Positions 16,327 through 24,083 of a stretch of 64,000 bases of DNA are shown in pieces. The notes under the pieces were generated by a model, which worked only from the letters and a program-made list of their open reading frames with translations, did not search any database and was not told where the DNA came from. Origin of the DNA: Streptomyces sp. NBC_01262 (lineage in GTDB: Bacteria; Actinomycetota; Actinomycetes; Streptomycetales; Streptomycetaceae); assembly GCF_036226365.1 (NCBI RefSeq), contig NZ_CP108462.1:6029501-6093500 (forward strand). Reading direction: 5' to 3'. How positions within the stretch are numbered: the first letter of the stretch is position 1; each line of letters starts with the position of its first letter. The position numbers and the translations under genes were made by a program.

Positions 16327-17214
16327 ATGCCAGCCAAGAAGGACGACAGGTCCGCCGCCCCGCCGCTGCCGGAGCCGCTCGCGGTTCCGGTGGCGGATTC
16401 ACACACCCACCTCGACATGCAGCGCGAGCAGGGCACCGTCGAGGAGGCCCTGGCCAAGGCCGCCTCGGTCGGCGTCACGACCGTCGTCCAGGTCGGCTGC
16501 GACGTGACCGGCTCGCGCTGGGCCGCAGAGACGGCCGCCGCGTACGACAGCGTCTGGGCGGCCGTGGCCCTGCACCCCAACGAGGCCCCGCGCATCGTCC
16601 ACGGCGATCCCGACGGCTGGTCCCGGCAGGGCGCGCGGCAGCCGGGTGGCCCGGCGGCCCTGGAGGCGGCGCTCGCGGAGATCGACGCGCTGGCGGCGCT
16701 GCCGCAGGTGCGGGCGGTCGGCGAGACGGGGCTGGACTACTTCCGTACGGGTGAGGGCGGCGTCGAGGCGCAGCAGCTGTCCTTCCGCCGCCACATCGAC
16801 ATCGCCAAGCGGCACGGCAAGGCGCTGGTCATCCACGACCGCGAGGCCCACGCCGACGTGCTGCGCATCCTGGACGAGGAGGGCGCCCCCGAGGCCGTGG
16901 TCTTCCACTGCTACTCCGGTGACGCCGCGATGGCCAAGCTCTGCGCCGACAAGGGCTACTTCATGTCCTTCGCCGGCAACGTCACGTACAAGAACGCCCA
17001 GGATCTGCGCGACGCGGTCGCCGTCGCCCCGCTGGAGCTGCTGCTCGTCGAGACCGACGCGCCGTTCCTGACCCCGGTGCCGTACCGCGGTAGGCCCAAC
17101 GCGCCTTACCTCATTCCGGTCACCGTGCGGGCGATGGCCGCGGCCAAGGGGGTCGGGGAGGACGAGCTGGGGGCGGCGCTGGGCGCGAACACGGCCAGGG
17201 CCTTCGCCTACTGA
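16327..17214 (+). CDS. TatD family hydrolase
   Basis: Codes for 295 residues. The metal site of TatD deoxyribonucleases is complete: DSHTHLDM near residue 22, GETGLDYFR, VIHDREAH, FHCYSGD and the Asp-containing ETDAPFLTP. These enzymes are 3'-5' exonucleases or deacylases in DNA repair and RNA quality control. TAAGAT (16315-16320) lies 6 bases before the ATG, so it is probably leaderless. It lies between rsmI and rpfB, a usual actinobacterial arrangement. Confidence 0.95.
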   Translation: MPAKKDDRSAAPPLPEPLAVPVADSHTHLDMQREQGTVEEALAKAASVGVTTVVQVGCDVTGSRWAAETAAAYDSVWAAVALHPNEAPRIVHGDPDGWSRQGARQPGGPAALEAALAEIDALAALPQVRAVGETGLDYFRTGEGGVEAQQLSFRRHIDIAKRHGKALVIHDREAHADVLRILDEEGAPEAVVFHCYSGDAAMAKLCADKGYFMSFAGNVTYKNAQDLRDAVAVAPLELLLVETDAPFLTPVPYRGRPNAPYLIPVTVRAMAAAKGVGEDELGAALGANTARAFAY

Positions 17215-17261
17215 TCCGGCGCCATGGGTCCGCCGCCCGACACGCGGCGTAGTCGAACGAC

Positions 17262-17291
17262 TTGGGAGTGTAACCAACCCTCCGCTAAGGT
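17262..17291 (+). promoter_or_regulatory. rpfB promoter (leaderless)
   Basis: A -35 box TTGGGA (17262-17267), 18-base spacer, and -10 box TAAGGT (17286-17291). The GTG start codon at 17300 follows after 8 bases, matching the expected transcription start. Confidence 0.6.
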
Positions 17292-17299
17292 CCCGCGCC

Positions 17300-18508
17300 G
17301 TGACGTATGCGTACGTGGACATCCCGCGCCAGGCCGCCGCGCCCCCGGCGGAGCCCGCCCCCGGCGGTCGCGCCGCCGCGCGGCGCCAGCGGCAACGGGT
17401 GCGGCAGAGGCCGAAACCGGACGCGCTGCGCCAACTGCTGCCGCGCGCGCTGGTGCTGGCCTTCCTGGCGGGCGGGACGAGCGCCTTCCTGGTCAACGAC
17501 AAGGCCGTACGCCTCAGCGTGGACGGTGAGCCGCGCATGCTGCACACGTTCGCCGACGACGTGGACGAGCTGCTCGCCCAGCAGGGCGTCGAGGTCGGCG
17601 ACCACGACATCGTCGCCCCCGGCCCGCACGAGGATCTCGACGACGGCGACGAGGTCGCCGTCCGCTTCGGCCGGCCCGTGTCCCTGACCCTGGACGGCCG
17701 CAGCCGCCGCGTCTGGACCACCGCCCGCACCGTGGACGAGGCCCTGCGCCAGTTCGGGGTGCGGGCCGACGGCGCCTACCTGTCCGCCTCCCGCAGCGAG
17801 CCCATCGGCCGCCACGGCCTCGACCTGGACGTACGCACCGAGCGCACCCTCACCTTCCTGGTCGACGGCCGCGAGCGCACCATCCGTACGAACGCCGCCA
17901 CCGTCGGCGAGGCCGTGCGCGAGGCCGGGATCGCCCTCCACGGCCAGGACACCACCTCCGTCGACCCCGACACCTTCCCCCGCGAGGGCCAGACGGTCTC
18001 CGTGATGCGGATCAGCGGCACCGAGGAGGTCCACGAGGAGCCCATCCCGTACGCCACCGAGCGGCACGAGGACGGCTCCCTCTTCCGGGGCACGACGATG
18101 GTCGACACCCCCGGCCGCGCCGGGGTCCGCCGGGTCACCTACGCCTACCGGACCGTCAACGGCGTCAAGCAGAAGCCGCGCCGGATCGCCGAGGAGCTCG
18201 TCAGCGAGCCCGTGAGGCAGGTGGTCCGGGTCGGCACCAAGGCGCTGCCCACCTCCGTCGCCGGCGCCGACGGCCTCAACTGGGGCGGCCTCGCCGCCTG
18301 CGAGGCCGGCGGCCGCCCCAACGCGGTCGACGCCTCAGGCACCTACGGCGGCCTCTACCAGTTCGACGTCGGCACCTGGCACGCCATCGGCGGCTCCGGC
18401 CGCCCCCAGGACGCCCCCGCCGCCGAGCAGACCTACCGCGCGAAGAAGCTCTACGTGACGAGGGGGGCGACCCCGTGGCCCGTCTGCGGCCGTAGGCTTT
18501 ACCGGTGA
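17300..18508 (+). CDS. rpfB: resuscitation-promoting factor RpfB-type (DUF348, G5, Rpf domains)
   Basis: Codes for 402 residues. A basic cytoplasmic segment and one membrane span (LPRALVLAFLAGGTSAFLVN) are followed by three DUF348 ubiquitin-like repeats (about 70-220), a G5 domain (about 228-305) and a C-terminal lysozyme-like Rpf domain. In the last, LAACEAGGRPN holds the catalytic Glu335, followed by TYGGLYQFDVGTW. Rpf proteins cleave peptidoglycan outside the cell during spore germination. The stop overlaps the start of rsmA (GTGA). No c-di-AMP riboswitch-like leader exists, since the promoter abuts the start. Confidence 0.95.
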   Translation: MTYAYVDIPRQAAAPPAEPAPGGRAAARRQRQRVRQRPKPDALRQLLPRALVLAFLAGGTSAFLVNDKAVRLSVDGEPRMLHTFADDVDELLAQQGVEVGDHDIVAPGPHEDLDDGDEVAVRFGRPVSLTLDGRSRRVWTTARTVDEALRQFGVRADGAYLSASRSEPIGRHGLDLDVRTERTLTFLVDGRERTIRTNAATVGEAVREAGIALHGQDTTSVDPDTFPREGQTVSVMRISGTEEVHEEPIPYATERHEDGSLFRGTTMVDTPGRAGVRRVTYAYRTVNGVKQKPRRIAEELVSEPVRQVVRVGTKALPTSVAGADGLNWGGLAACEAGGRPNAVDASGTYGGLYQFDVGTWHAIGGSGRPQDAPAAEQTYRAKKLYVTRGATPWPVCGRRLYR

Positions 18509-19362
18509 GCACCGCCGATCAAAGCCTCCTCGGGCCTGCCGACATCCGCGAACTGGCCGCCGCGCTTGGCGTACGCCCCACCAAGCAGCGCGGCCAGAAC
18601 TTCGTCATCGACGCCAACACCGTCCGCCGCATCGTGCGCACGGCCGGCGTCCGCCCCGACGATGTGGTGGTGGAGGTCGGGCCGGGGCTGGGCTCGCTGA
18701 CCCTGGCCCTGCTCGAAGCGGCCGACCGCGTCACGGCGGTGGAGATCGACGACGTGCTGGCCTCGGCGCTGCCCGCCACGATCGCCGCCCGGATGCCCAC
18801 GCGGGCGGACCGTTTCTCCCTGGTCCACTCCGACGCGATGCGGGTGACCGAGCTGCCCGGCCCCCCTCCCACGGCGCTCGTCGCCAACCTTCCGTACAAC
18901 GTCGCCGTCCCGGTGCTCCTGCACATGCTGGAGACCTTCCCCTCCATCGAGCGCACGCTCGTCATGGTCCAGGCCGAGGTCGCCGACCGCCTCGCCGCCG
19001 GTCCGGGCTCCAAGGTCTACGGCGTGCCTTCGGTCAAGGCCGCCTGGTACGCCGAGGTCAAGCGCGCCGGCTCCATCGGCCGGAACGTCTTCTGGCCCGC
19101 GCCGAACGTCGACTCCGGGCTGGTGTCCCTGGTCCGGCGGGCCGAGCCCCTGAAGACGACCGCGAGCCGGGCCGAGGTATTCGCGGTGGTCGACGCGGCC
19201 TTCGCGCAGCGGCGTAAGACTTTGCGCGCGGCGCTGGCGGGCTGGGCCGGTTCGGCGGCGGCGGCCGAGGCCGCGCTGGTGGCGGCGGGGGTCTCGCCGC
19301 AGGCGCGAGGCGAGGCGCTGTCGGTGGAGGAGTTCGTGGCGATCGCCGAAAAGAAGGCTTGA
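18505..19362 (+). CDS. rsmA: 16S rRNA dimethyladenosine transferase RsmA (KsgA)
   Basis: Codes for 285 residues from the GTG overlapping the rpfB stop. GQNFVIDANTVRRIV, VVEVGPGLGSLTLALLEAADRVTAVEID (SAM motifs I and II) and LVANLPYNVAVPVLLHML (the NLPY catalytic motif) are intact. The enzyme dimethylates A1518/A1519 of 16S rRNA. Its last codons lie inside the palindrome that overlaps the promoter of the next gene. Confidence 0.96.
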   Translation: MSTADQSLLGPADIRELAAALGVRPTKQRGQNFVIDANTVRRIVRTAGVRPDDVVVEVGPGLGSLTLALLEAADRVTAVEIDDVLASALPATIAARMPTRADRFSLVHSDAMRVTELPGPPPTALVANLPYNVAVPVLLHMLETFPSIERTLVMVQAEVADRLAAGPGSKVYGVPSVKAAWYAEVKRAGSIGRNVFWPAPNVDSGLVSLVRRAEPLKTTASRAEVFAVVDAAFAQRRKTLRAALAGWAGSAAAAEAALVAAGVSPQARGEALSVEEFVAIAEKKA

Positions 19363-19416
19363 AAGTTCAAGCATGGCCGCATAGGCTCACGACTCGAAGA
19401 TGACTTGAAGCTTCAA
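19357..19416. promoter_or_regulatory. promoter with two operator palindromes for the DUF6069 gene
   Basis: A -35 TTGAAA (19359-19364), 17-base spacer and -10 TAGGCT (19382-19387) form a good vegetative promoter. The -35 lies within the palindrome GCTTGAAAGTTCAAGC (19357-19372). A second palindrome TTGAAGCTTCAA (19405-19416) lies just past the expected transcription start, with a half site TTCAAG at 19425-19430. Both are TTGAA-N2-TTCAA. Confidence 0.65.
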
Positions 19417-19473
19417 TATAGGCGTTCAAGCCGCTTCCGTCCCCGTCGTCGCCTGCGCCCCCTGGAGCCTGAC

Positions 19474-19890
19474 GTGTCCGACCTCTCCCTGACCGCCCCC
19501 GCCCGCCGCGGTGCGGCCGTCGTCGCGGGCGGCATCGCCGCCACCGTCGTCGTGTCCAGCCTGATCAACGCCGTCATCGCCGTCATCGCCCTGGCCATCG
19601 GCGCCCCCGACGACTTCCAGCCGCTCAAGCCGGGCTCGTACATATTCCTCACCACGCTGGGCGTCCTGATCGGCGCTGGCGGCTGGGCCATCGTGCGCAA
19701 GGCGTCCAAGGCCCCCGAGGCGCTGGTCCGGTGGCTCGTCCCGGCCGTGGTCGTGGTCTCCTTCGTCCCGGACTTCCTGCTCTGGAGCGCGGGCGGCGCG
19801 AAGGGGGTCGTCGCGCTGCTGCTGATGCATGTGGCCGTCGCGGCGGTCGCGGTGACCGCGTACCGCAAGGTCATGCCCCTGAGCGCGTAG
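19474..19890 (+). CDS. DUF6069-like four-span membrane protein
   Basis: Codes for 138 residues from GTG 19474 (GGAG 6 bases upstream). Four hydrophobic segments (GGIAATVVVSSLINAVIAVIALAIG, FLTTLGVLIGAGGWAIV, LVPAVVVVSFVPDFLLW, VALLLMHVAVAAVAVTAY) match the small DUF6069 family of Streptomyces membrane proteins, of unknown function. Related genes are often paired with a TetR or MarR regulator; none is here, yet the promoter holds two operator-like palindromes. Confidence 0.75.
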   Translation: MSDLSLTAPARRGAAVVAGGIAATVVVSSLINAVIAVIALAIGAPDDFQPLKPGSYIFLTTLGVLIGAGGWAIVRKASKAPEALVRWLVPAVVVVSFVPDFLLWSAGGAKGVVALLLMHVAVAAVAVTAYRKVMPLSA

Positions 19891-19940
19891 CTGGGACAAT
19901 GGCCGGAGCCCTGCCGCCCGCCCCGCCGCCAAGGAGTTCC

Positions 19941-20831
19941 GTGGTCACCGTCCGCGTCCCCGCGAAGGTCAACGTCCAGCTCGCCGTCGGCCCGGTGCGA
20001 AGCGACGGCTTCCACGACCTGGCCAACGTCTTCCTGGCCGTAGGCCTGTACGACGAGGTCACGGTGACCCCGGCGGACGCCCTGCGCATCACCTGCGAGG
20101 GCCCGGACGCGGAGCACGTACCGCTCGACGCCACGAACCTCGCCGCCCGCGCGGCCATCGCGCTCGCCGAGCGTCACGGCCTCGCCCCCGACGTGCACAT
20201 CCACATCGCCAAGGACATCCCGGTCGCGGGCGGCATGGCCGGGGGCAGCGCGGACGCGGCGGGCGCGCTGCTCGCCTGCGACACCCTCTGGGGCACCGGC
20301 TCGACGCAGGACGAACTGCTGTCCATCTGCGCCGACCTCGGCAGCGACGTCCCCTTCAGCCTCGTCGGCGGCGCGGCGCTGGGCCGGGGCCGGGGCGAGA
20401 TCCTCACCCCGCTGGAGGTCGGCGGCACCTTCCACTGGGTCTTCGCGGTGGCCGACGGCGGCCTGTCCACCCCCGCCGTCTACCGCGAGTGCGACCGCCT
20501 GCGCGGCGAGGCCCAGGTCCCCGACGCCGAGCCCTCCCCCGACCTCCTCGAAGCCCTCCGCACCGGCGACCCCGCCGCCCTCGCCGCCACCCTCGTCAAC
20601 GACCTCCAGCCCGCCGCCGTGTCCCTGCGCCCCTCCCTCGCCGCCACCCTCTCCGCCGGCACCGAAGGCGGCGCTCTCGCCGCCCTCGTCTCCGGCTCCG
20701 GCCCCACCTGCGCCTTCCTCGCCAAGGACCCCGACGCCGCCACCGCCGTCGCCACCGCCCTCACCGCCTCCGGCACCTGCCGCGCGGTGCGGATCACCTC
20801 GGGCCCGGCGCGGGGCGCGACGGTCGTGTAG
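19941..20831 (+). CDS. ispE: 4-diphosphocytidyl-2-C-methyl-D-erythritol kinase IspE
   Basis: Codes for 296 residues from GTG 19941 (AAGGAG 4 bases upstream; ATG 19899 is a less likely alternative). The GHMP-kinase layout is clear: VRVPAKVNVQLAVGPVR at the N-terminus, the ATP loop PVAGGMAGGSADAAGALLA, and the C-terminal VSGSGPTCAFL. It phosphorylates CDP-methylerythritol in the non-mevalonate isoprenoid pathway. It lies after rsmA and the DUF6069 gene, the usual place in Streptomyces apart from the inserted membrane protein. Confidence 0.96.
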   Translation: MVTVRVPAKVNVQLAVGPVRSDGFHDLANVFLAVGLYDEVTVTPADALRITCEGPDAEHVPLDATNLAARAAIALAERHGLAPDVHIHIAKDIPVAGGMAGGSADAAGALLACDTLWGTGSTQDELLSICADLGSDVPFSLVGGAALGRGRGEILTPLEVGGTFHWVFAVADGGLSTPAVYRECDRLRGEAQVPDAEPSPDLLEALRTGDPAALAATLVNDLQPAAVSLRPSLAATLSAGTEGGALAALVSGSGPTCAFLAKDPDAATAVATALTASGTCRAVRITSGPARGATVV

Positions 20832-20835
20832 CCGA

Positions 20836-21327
20836 TCAGACCTGGGTGATCACGAGGTCGGGCTTGTTGAGTGTCCTGCTGTATGCCGTGATGTCCTCTG
20901 GATCACTGGTGCAGATGACGGCGTGTCGATGATGCGCCGCGATCAGCACCACCATCGCATCGACAGGATCGGGCCTCTTCTTCGCCGGGACTCGAGCGGT
21001 GCCGAGTATCTGCCCCAGCCGCTTGTAGTCCACGAGCGTGAAGCCCGCTGTGCACGGAATGCATTGCACCGTGACGCCCGTGTGCGAGACGGTCCGCATG
21101 GCGAACTGCGCGCCCCGGGCCTGGATCACCGTGCAGTCGCCCAGGACATCGCCCAGCCGGTGGACCAGGGCTGGATCCTGTCGCCAGACCTGCGCGAGGA
21201 CCGGGCCGAGGAGCACGGGTCGATGTGACGCGGATTTCGCAGCCTCGTGGATGGCGACGGCCTTGGCCTTGCGGTCGAGGAGCGCGGTGAGCATCCCCGC
21301 GTCGTAGACCAGTACATGTCCGCTCAC
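20836..21327 (-). CDS. PIN domain ribonuclease, toxin of a toxin-antitoxin pair
   Basis: Codes for 163 residues. VYDAGMLTALLD supplies the first conserved Asp of the PIN nuclease site, DPVDAMVVLIA the central acidic pair, and CTSDPEDITAY the last Asp, giving a VapC-like metal-dependent RNase layout. The start overlaps the stop of the upstream antitoxin-like gene (ATGA). It is convergent with ispE, with 4 bp between them. Cytoplasmic. Confidence 0.85.
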   Translation of the reverse strand: MSGHVLVYDAGMLTALLDRKAKAVAIHEAAKSASHRPVLLGPVLAQVWRQDPALVHRLGDVLGDCTVIQARGAQFAMRTVSHTGVTVQCIPCTAGFTLVDYKRLGQILGTARVPAKKRPDPVDAMVVLIAAHHRHAVICTSDPEDITAYSRTLNKPDLVITQV

Positions 21328-21650
21328 GCGGCGTGCCCCTGACGGCCGGTGTCGCCCGAAGCACCGCTGATCAGAGCGGCGATCTCGTCGACCTCGCGGC
21401 GCTCCTGTTCGGTCAGGGCCGGTGTGGCGCCGGCGGGCTCGGGCGGTAGTGCTGCCGCCCGGCCCTCCAGGTCGTTGATGGCGGAGTCGAGGTCGGCGAA
21501 GACTGCGCGGACGTGCACATCGTGGGTGATCTGCTGTATGGCGGCGGCGACCAGATACGCGGACACGTCCAGACCGGCGTTCTCGGCGTGTTCCTTGATC
21601 AGGGCGTGCATTTCAGGCGTCGTGCTGATGCTGAAGCGTTTTGCGGCCAT
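21324..21650 (-). CDS. antitoxin, ribbon-helix-helix type
   Basis: Codes for 108 residues from ATG 21650. The N-terminus KRFSISTTPEMHALIKEHAENAGLDVSAYLVAAA has the beta-strand plus two-helix pattern of RHH/CopG DNA-binding proteins. The remainder (ALTEQERREVDEIAALI) would wrap the PIN toxin. Stop overlaps the toxin start (ATGA). An inverted repeat CGTAA-N9-TTACG at 21659-21677, immediately before the start, is a probable autoregulatory operator. Confidence 0.8.
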   Translation of the reverse strand: MAAKRFSISTTPEMHALIKEHAENAGLDVSAYLVAAAIQQITHDVHVRAVFADLDSAINDLEGRAAALPPEPAGATPALTEQERREVDEIAALISGASGDTGRQGHAA

Positions 21651-21658
21651 GAGCGCAA

Positions 21659-21677
21659 CGTAACACTGGTTATTACG
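21659..21677. promoter_or_regulatory. inverted repeat upstream of the antitoxin gene
   Basis: CGTAA (21659-21663) and TTACG (21673-21677) are separated by 9 bases and begin 9 bases before the antitoxin ATG, where an RHH autoregulator would act. Confidence 0.45.
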
Positions 21678-22003
21678 GCATGCGGATCCAGACTCCGTCG
21701 GCCATACGGAAGGCGTCCTCGTAATGGCCGATGTCCGCAGGGATTTCGGGGGCACTCGTCCGCCCGTGGCTGGGTGCCGCGGGCGGACGAGCCTGAGCAC
21801 CGGTGATGCCCCCACATCCTCCGGTACGGCAATGGGCAAGACGCCGGACCCCCTCCTTCCGGCGTCTCCCGCCTCGCCAGCCTCTCTTGATCACCAAGGG
21901 GAGTCGTTAGCACCGAGTCCACGGTTCTATGCACACAGTGGACACAGAGTGGACACCGGACTCGGACAACAGCGGTGTCAGTGGGCGCGGTTAGTCTGCG
22001 CGC
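21678..22003. other. gene-free stretch with a 12-bp-arm hairpin
   Basis: No reading frame with convincing family content was found. A minus-strand frame (21673-21897) ends PEIPADIGHYEDAFRMADGVWIRMP, which looks protein-like and might be a gene remnant. Perfect 12-base arms at 21755-21766 and 21780-21791 enclose a 13-base loop, a strong hairpin lacking a U-tract. The right end contains TAGTCT (21992-21997), the -10 of the next gene. Confidence 0.5.
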
Positions 22004-22534
22004 ATGACTGACGCGACCGGCGGGGACCGCCGCTTTCCGCCCGCTCTGGCCGAGGTGGCCGGGGTCGAATTCGAGTACGGCGAGGATGGTGAAGGCGTCG
22101 ACTTCGAGCCGTACGACGCCTTCGACTCCGCCGAGGAGACCACCGACTGGCTGCGCAGCTGGACCGGCAACCGCGAGCTGGACGGCGGCGCCTACCGGCT
22201 CTTCGGGCAGGACGGCACCGGCGGGCTCGCCGCCATCTGGTGCGTCCGGCCGGGGCGGCCCCTCGCCGAACAGCCCGTGGTGTTCTTCGGCTCCGAGGGC
22301 GAGCGCGGCGTCGTGGCCGCGAACCTGTCCGACTTCCTGTGGGTGCTCGCTGACGGCTCCGGGCCGCAGGAAGCCGTCGAGTACCCGGACCTGAAGGCCC
22401 GCCCGAACGCGACGCTGGCCGAGATTGCCGAGCGGCACGCGACGACCGGGCGGCGGCCCGCCGCGGAGATCATCGCCGAGGCCCGGGCCGAGTTCGCGAC
22501 GTTCGACGAGGACATCGACGCGCTCTGCCGGTGA
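22004..22534 (+). CDS. SUKH-like (SMI1/KNR4-type) protein
   Basis: Codes for 176 residues. FPPALAEVAGVEFEY, then FDSAEETTDWLRSWTGNREL, the core GGLAAIWCVRPGRPLAEQPVVFFGSEGERGVVAANLSDFLWVLADG and the helical end recall the SUKH fold of immunity and scaffold proteins. No toxin gene is adjacent. ATG follows TAGTCT by 6 bases, so it is probably leaderless. A short palindrome for the next gene begins right at its stop codon. Confidence 0.65.
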   Translation: MTDATGGDRRFPPALAEVAGVEFEYGEDGEGVDFEPYDAFDSAEETTDWLRSWTGNRELDGGAYRLFGQDGTGGLAAIWCVRPGRPLAEQPVVFFGSEGERGVVAANLSDFLWVLADGSGPQEAVEYPDLKARPNATLAEIAERHATTGRRPAAEIIAEARAEFATFDEDIDALCR

Positions 22535-22552
22535 CTGAGTAGGCGTACTCAG
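22535..22552. promoter_or_regulatory. inverted repeat upstream of the acyltransferase gene
   Basis: CTGAGTA-GGCG-TACTCAG (22535-22552) has perfect 7-base arms and begins at the base after the SUKH-like stop codon. A further half site TTGAGTAC follows at 22569-22576. The 18-bp size suits a TetR-type dimer. Confidence 0.5.
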
Positions 22553-22620
22553 CGTCCACAAAGGCCCGTTGAGTACGGCGGCGCTGACAGCCGGGCCGCC
22601 CCGCGCGCGATCGTGTCGGC

Positions 22621-24021
22621 ATGGGCATAGGCATACGCACGCGCGGCACGCGCAGCACGCACATGGACGCAGTCGCCGTCACCGCCGCGACGCCTGCCAC
22701 GCGGGACCGGTACATGGATCTGCTGAGGGTGGCGTCGCTGGCGACGGTCGTGCTGGGGCACTGGCTGATGGCGGCGGTGTCGGTGGGGGCGGACGGGACG
22801 GCCGGGGTGGGGAACCTGCTGGCGATCCGGCCGGGGTTGCAGCCGCTGACGTGGGTGTTGCAGGTCATGCCGGTGTTCTTCTTCGTGGGCGGGTTCTCGC
22901 ACGCGCTGTCGTACCGGTCGGTGAGCCGGAAGTTGGCGGGCCGGGGCGTGTACGCGGCCTTCCTGCGGGCGCGGTTGCAGCGGCTGCTGCGGCCGACGGC
23001 GGTGTTCGTCGTGGTGTGGGGTGCGGGGGCGCTGATCCAGCAACTGACGGACTCGGGCGGGGACTTGGCGGGGGTGGCGGCGCGGCTGGTGGCGCAGCCG
23101 CTGTGGTTCATCGGGATCTATCTGGCGATGGTGGCGTTCACGCCGCCGCTGCTGAGGCTGCATGAGCGGTGCGGGTGGTGGGCGTTCGCGGGGCTGGTCG
23201 GCGCGGCGGCGGCGGTGGACGTGCTGCGGTTCGCGGGCGGGGTGCCGTATGTGCCGTTCCTGAACTTCGCGTTCGTGTGGCTGGCCGTGCACCAGCTCGG
23301 GTTCCTGCGGGCGGACGGAAAGCTGACGCGGCCCGCCCTCCTCGCGGTGGCCGGGCTGGCGGGGGCCGCCGTCCTCGTCGCGTTCGGGCCGTATCCGCTG
23401 TCCATGGTCGGGATGCCGGGCGAGCGGATCTCGAACATGGCCCCGCCGACCTTCGCGCTGCTCTGCCACGGGATGTGGCTGGTCGGGGCCGTGGAGCTGC
23501 TCCGCAAGCCCGCCGCCCGCCTCCTGGAGCGGCCCCGGGCCTGGCGGGCGGTCGTGGTGGCCAACGGGATCGCCATGACGGCCTTCCTGTGGCACCTCAC
23601 CGCGATGCTCGGCGTCTACGCCGTCATGCTCGCCGCCGGCCTCGGCCTCCCCGCGCCGGGCAGCGGGGCCTGGTGGGCCCAGGTGCCGCCCCGCATGGCG
23701 GTCGCCGCCGGGCTGACGGCGGCGCTGGTTGCCCTCTTCCGCCGCGCCGAGCGCCCGCCCGCCGCCCGCCCGCCGGCCCCGCCCGCCCGCTGGAGCGGTC
23801 CGGTGGCCGCGCTCGGGGTGGCCCTCGCCCTCTTCGGCGTGCTCGGGCTGTCCATCGTGGGCTTCGGCGGGCTCCTGGAGGGTCACACCGCGGTCCTGAT
23901 CGCCGTACGGATCACCGCCCCGACGGCGGTCGCGATGGCTCTCGCGGGCTGGGCCCTGGTGGAGGCCGCCGGGGGCACCGTACGCATCCGCCGTACCGGG
24001 GCAGGCACGCACCCGCATTAG
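22621..24021 (+). CDS. acyltransferase family 3 membrane protein
   Basis: Codes for 466 residues if begun at ATG 22621; ATG 22663 or 22714 would shorten the tail. RYMDLLRVASLATVVLGHWL carries the conserved Arg and His of acyltransferase-3 enzymes, followed by about ten membrane spans (QVMPVFFFVGGFSHALSY, WFIGIYLAMVAFTPPLLRL). The family O-acylates sugars or lipids from the cytoplasmic side. Codon bias turns strongly GC3 through the gene. Transcription is likely controlled at 22535-22576. Confidence 0.88.
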   Translation: MGIGIRTRGTRSTHMDAVAVTAATPATRDRYMDLLRVASLATVVLGHWLMAAVSVGADGTAGVGNLLAIRPGLQPLTWVLQVMPVFFFVGGFSHALSYRSVSRKLAGRGVYAAFLRARLQRLLRPTAVFVVVWGAGALIQQLTDSGGDLAGVAARLVAQPLWFIGIYLAMVAFTPPLLRLHERCGWWAFAGLVGAAAAVDVLRFAGGVPYVPFLNFAFVWLAVHQLGFLRADGKLTRPALLAVAGLAGAAVLVAFGPYPLSMVGMPGERISNMAPPTFALLCHGMWLVGAVELLRKPAARLLERPRAWRAVVVANGIAMTAFLWHLTAMLGVYAVMLAAGLGLPAPGSGAWWAQVPPRMAVAAGLTAALVALFRRAERPPAARPPAPPARWSGPVAALGVALALFGVLGLSIVGFGGLLEGHTAVLIAVRITAPTAVAMALAGWALVEAAGGTVRIRRTGAGTHPH

Positions 24022-24083
24022 GCTGGTAGGGCTGTCCGCCCCCTCACGCGCGAATCACACGCATATCGCGAGCATGGAGAAAA

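Noticed and set aside
17216..17299. c-di-AMP (ydaO) riboswitch before the rpf gene
   Set aside because: The interval is short and holds a good promoter right at the GTG, leaving no room for a leader RNA.
21724..22011. 95-codon plus-strand frame in the gene-free stretch
   Set aside because: No ribosome site or promoter, low-complexity Ser/Pro/Ala content, and it runs into the SUKH-like gene start.
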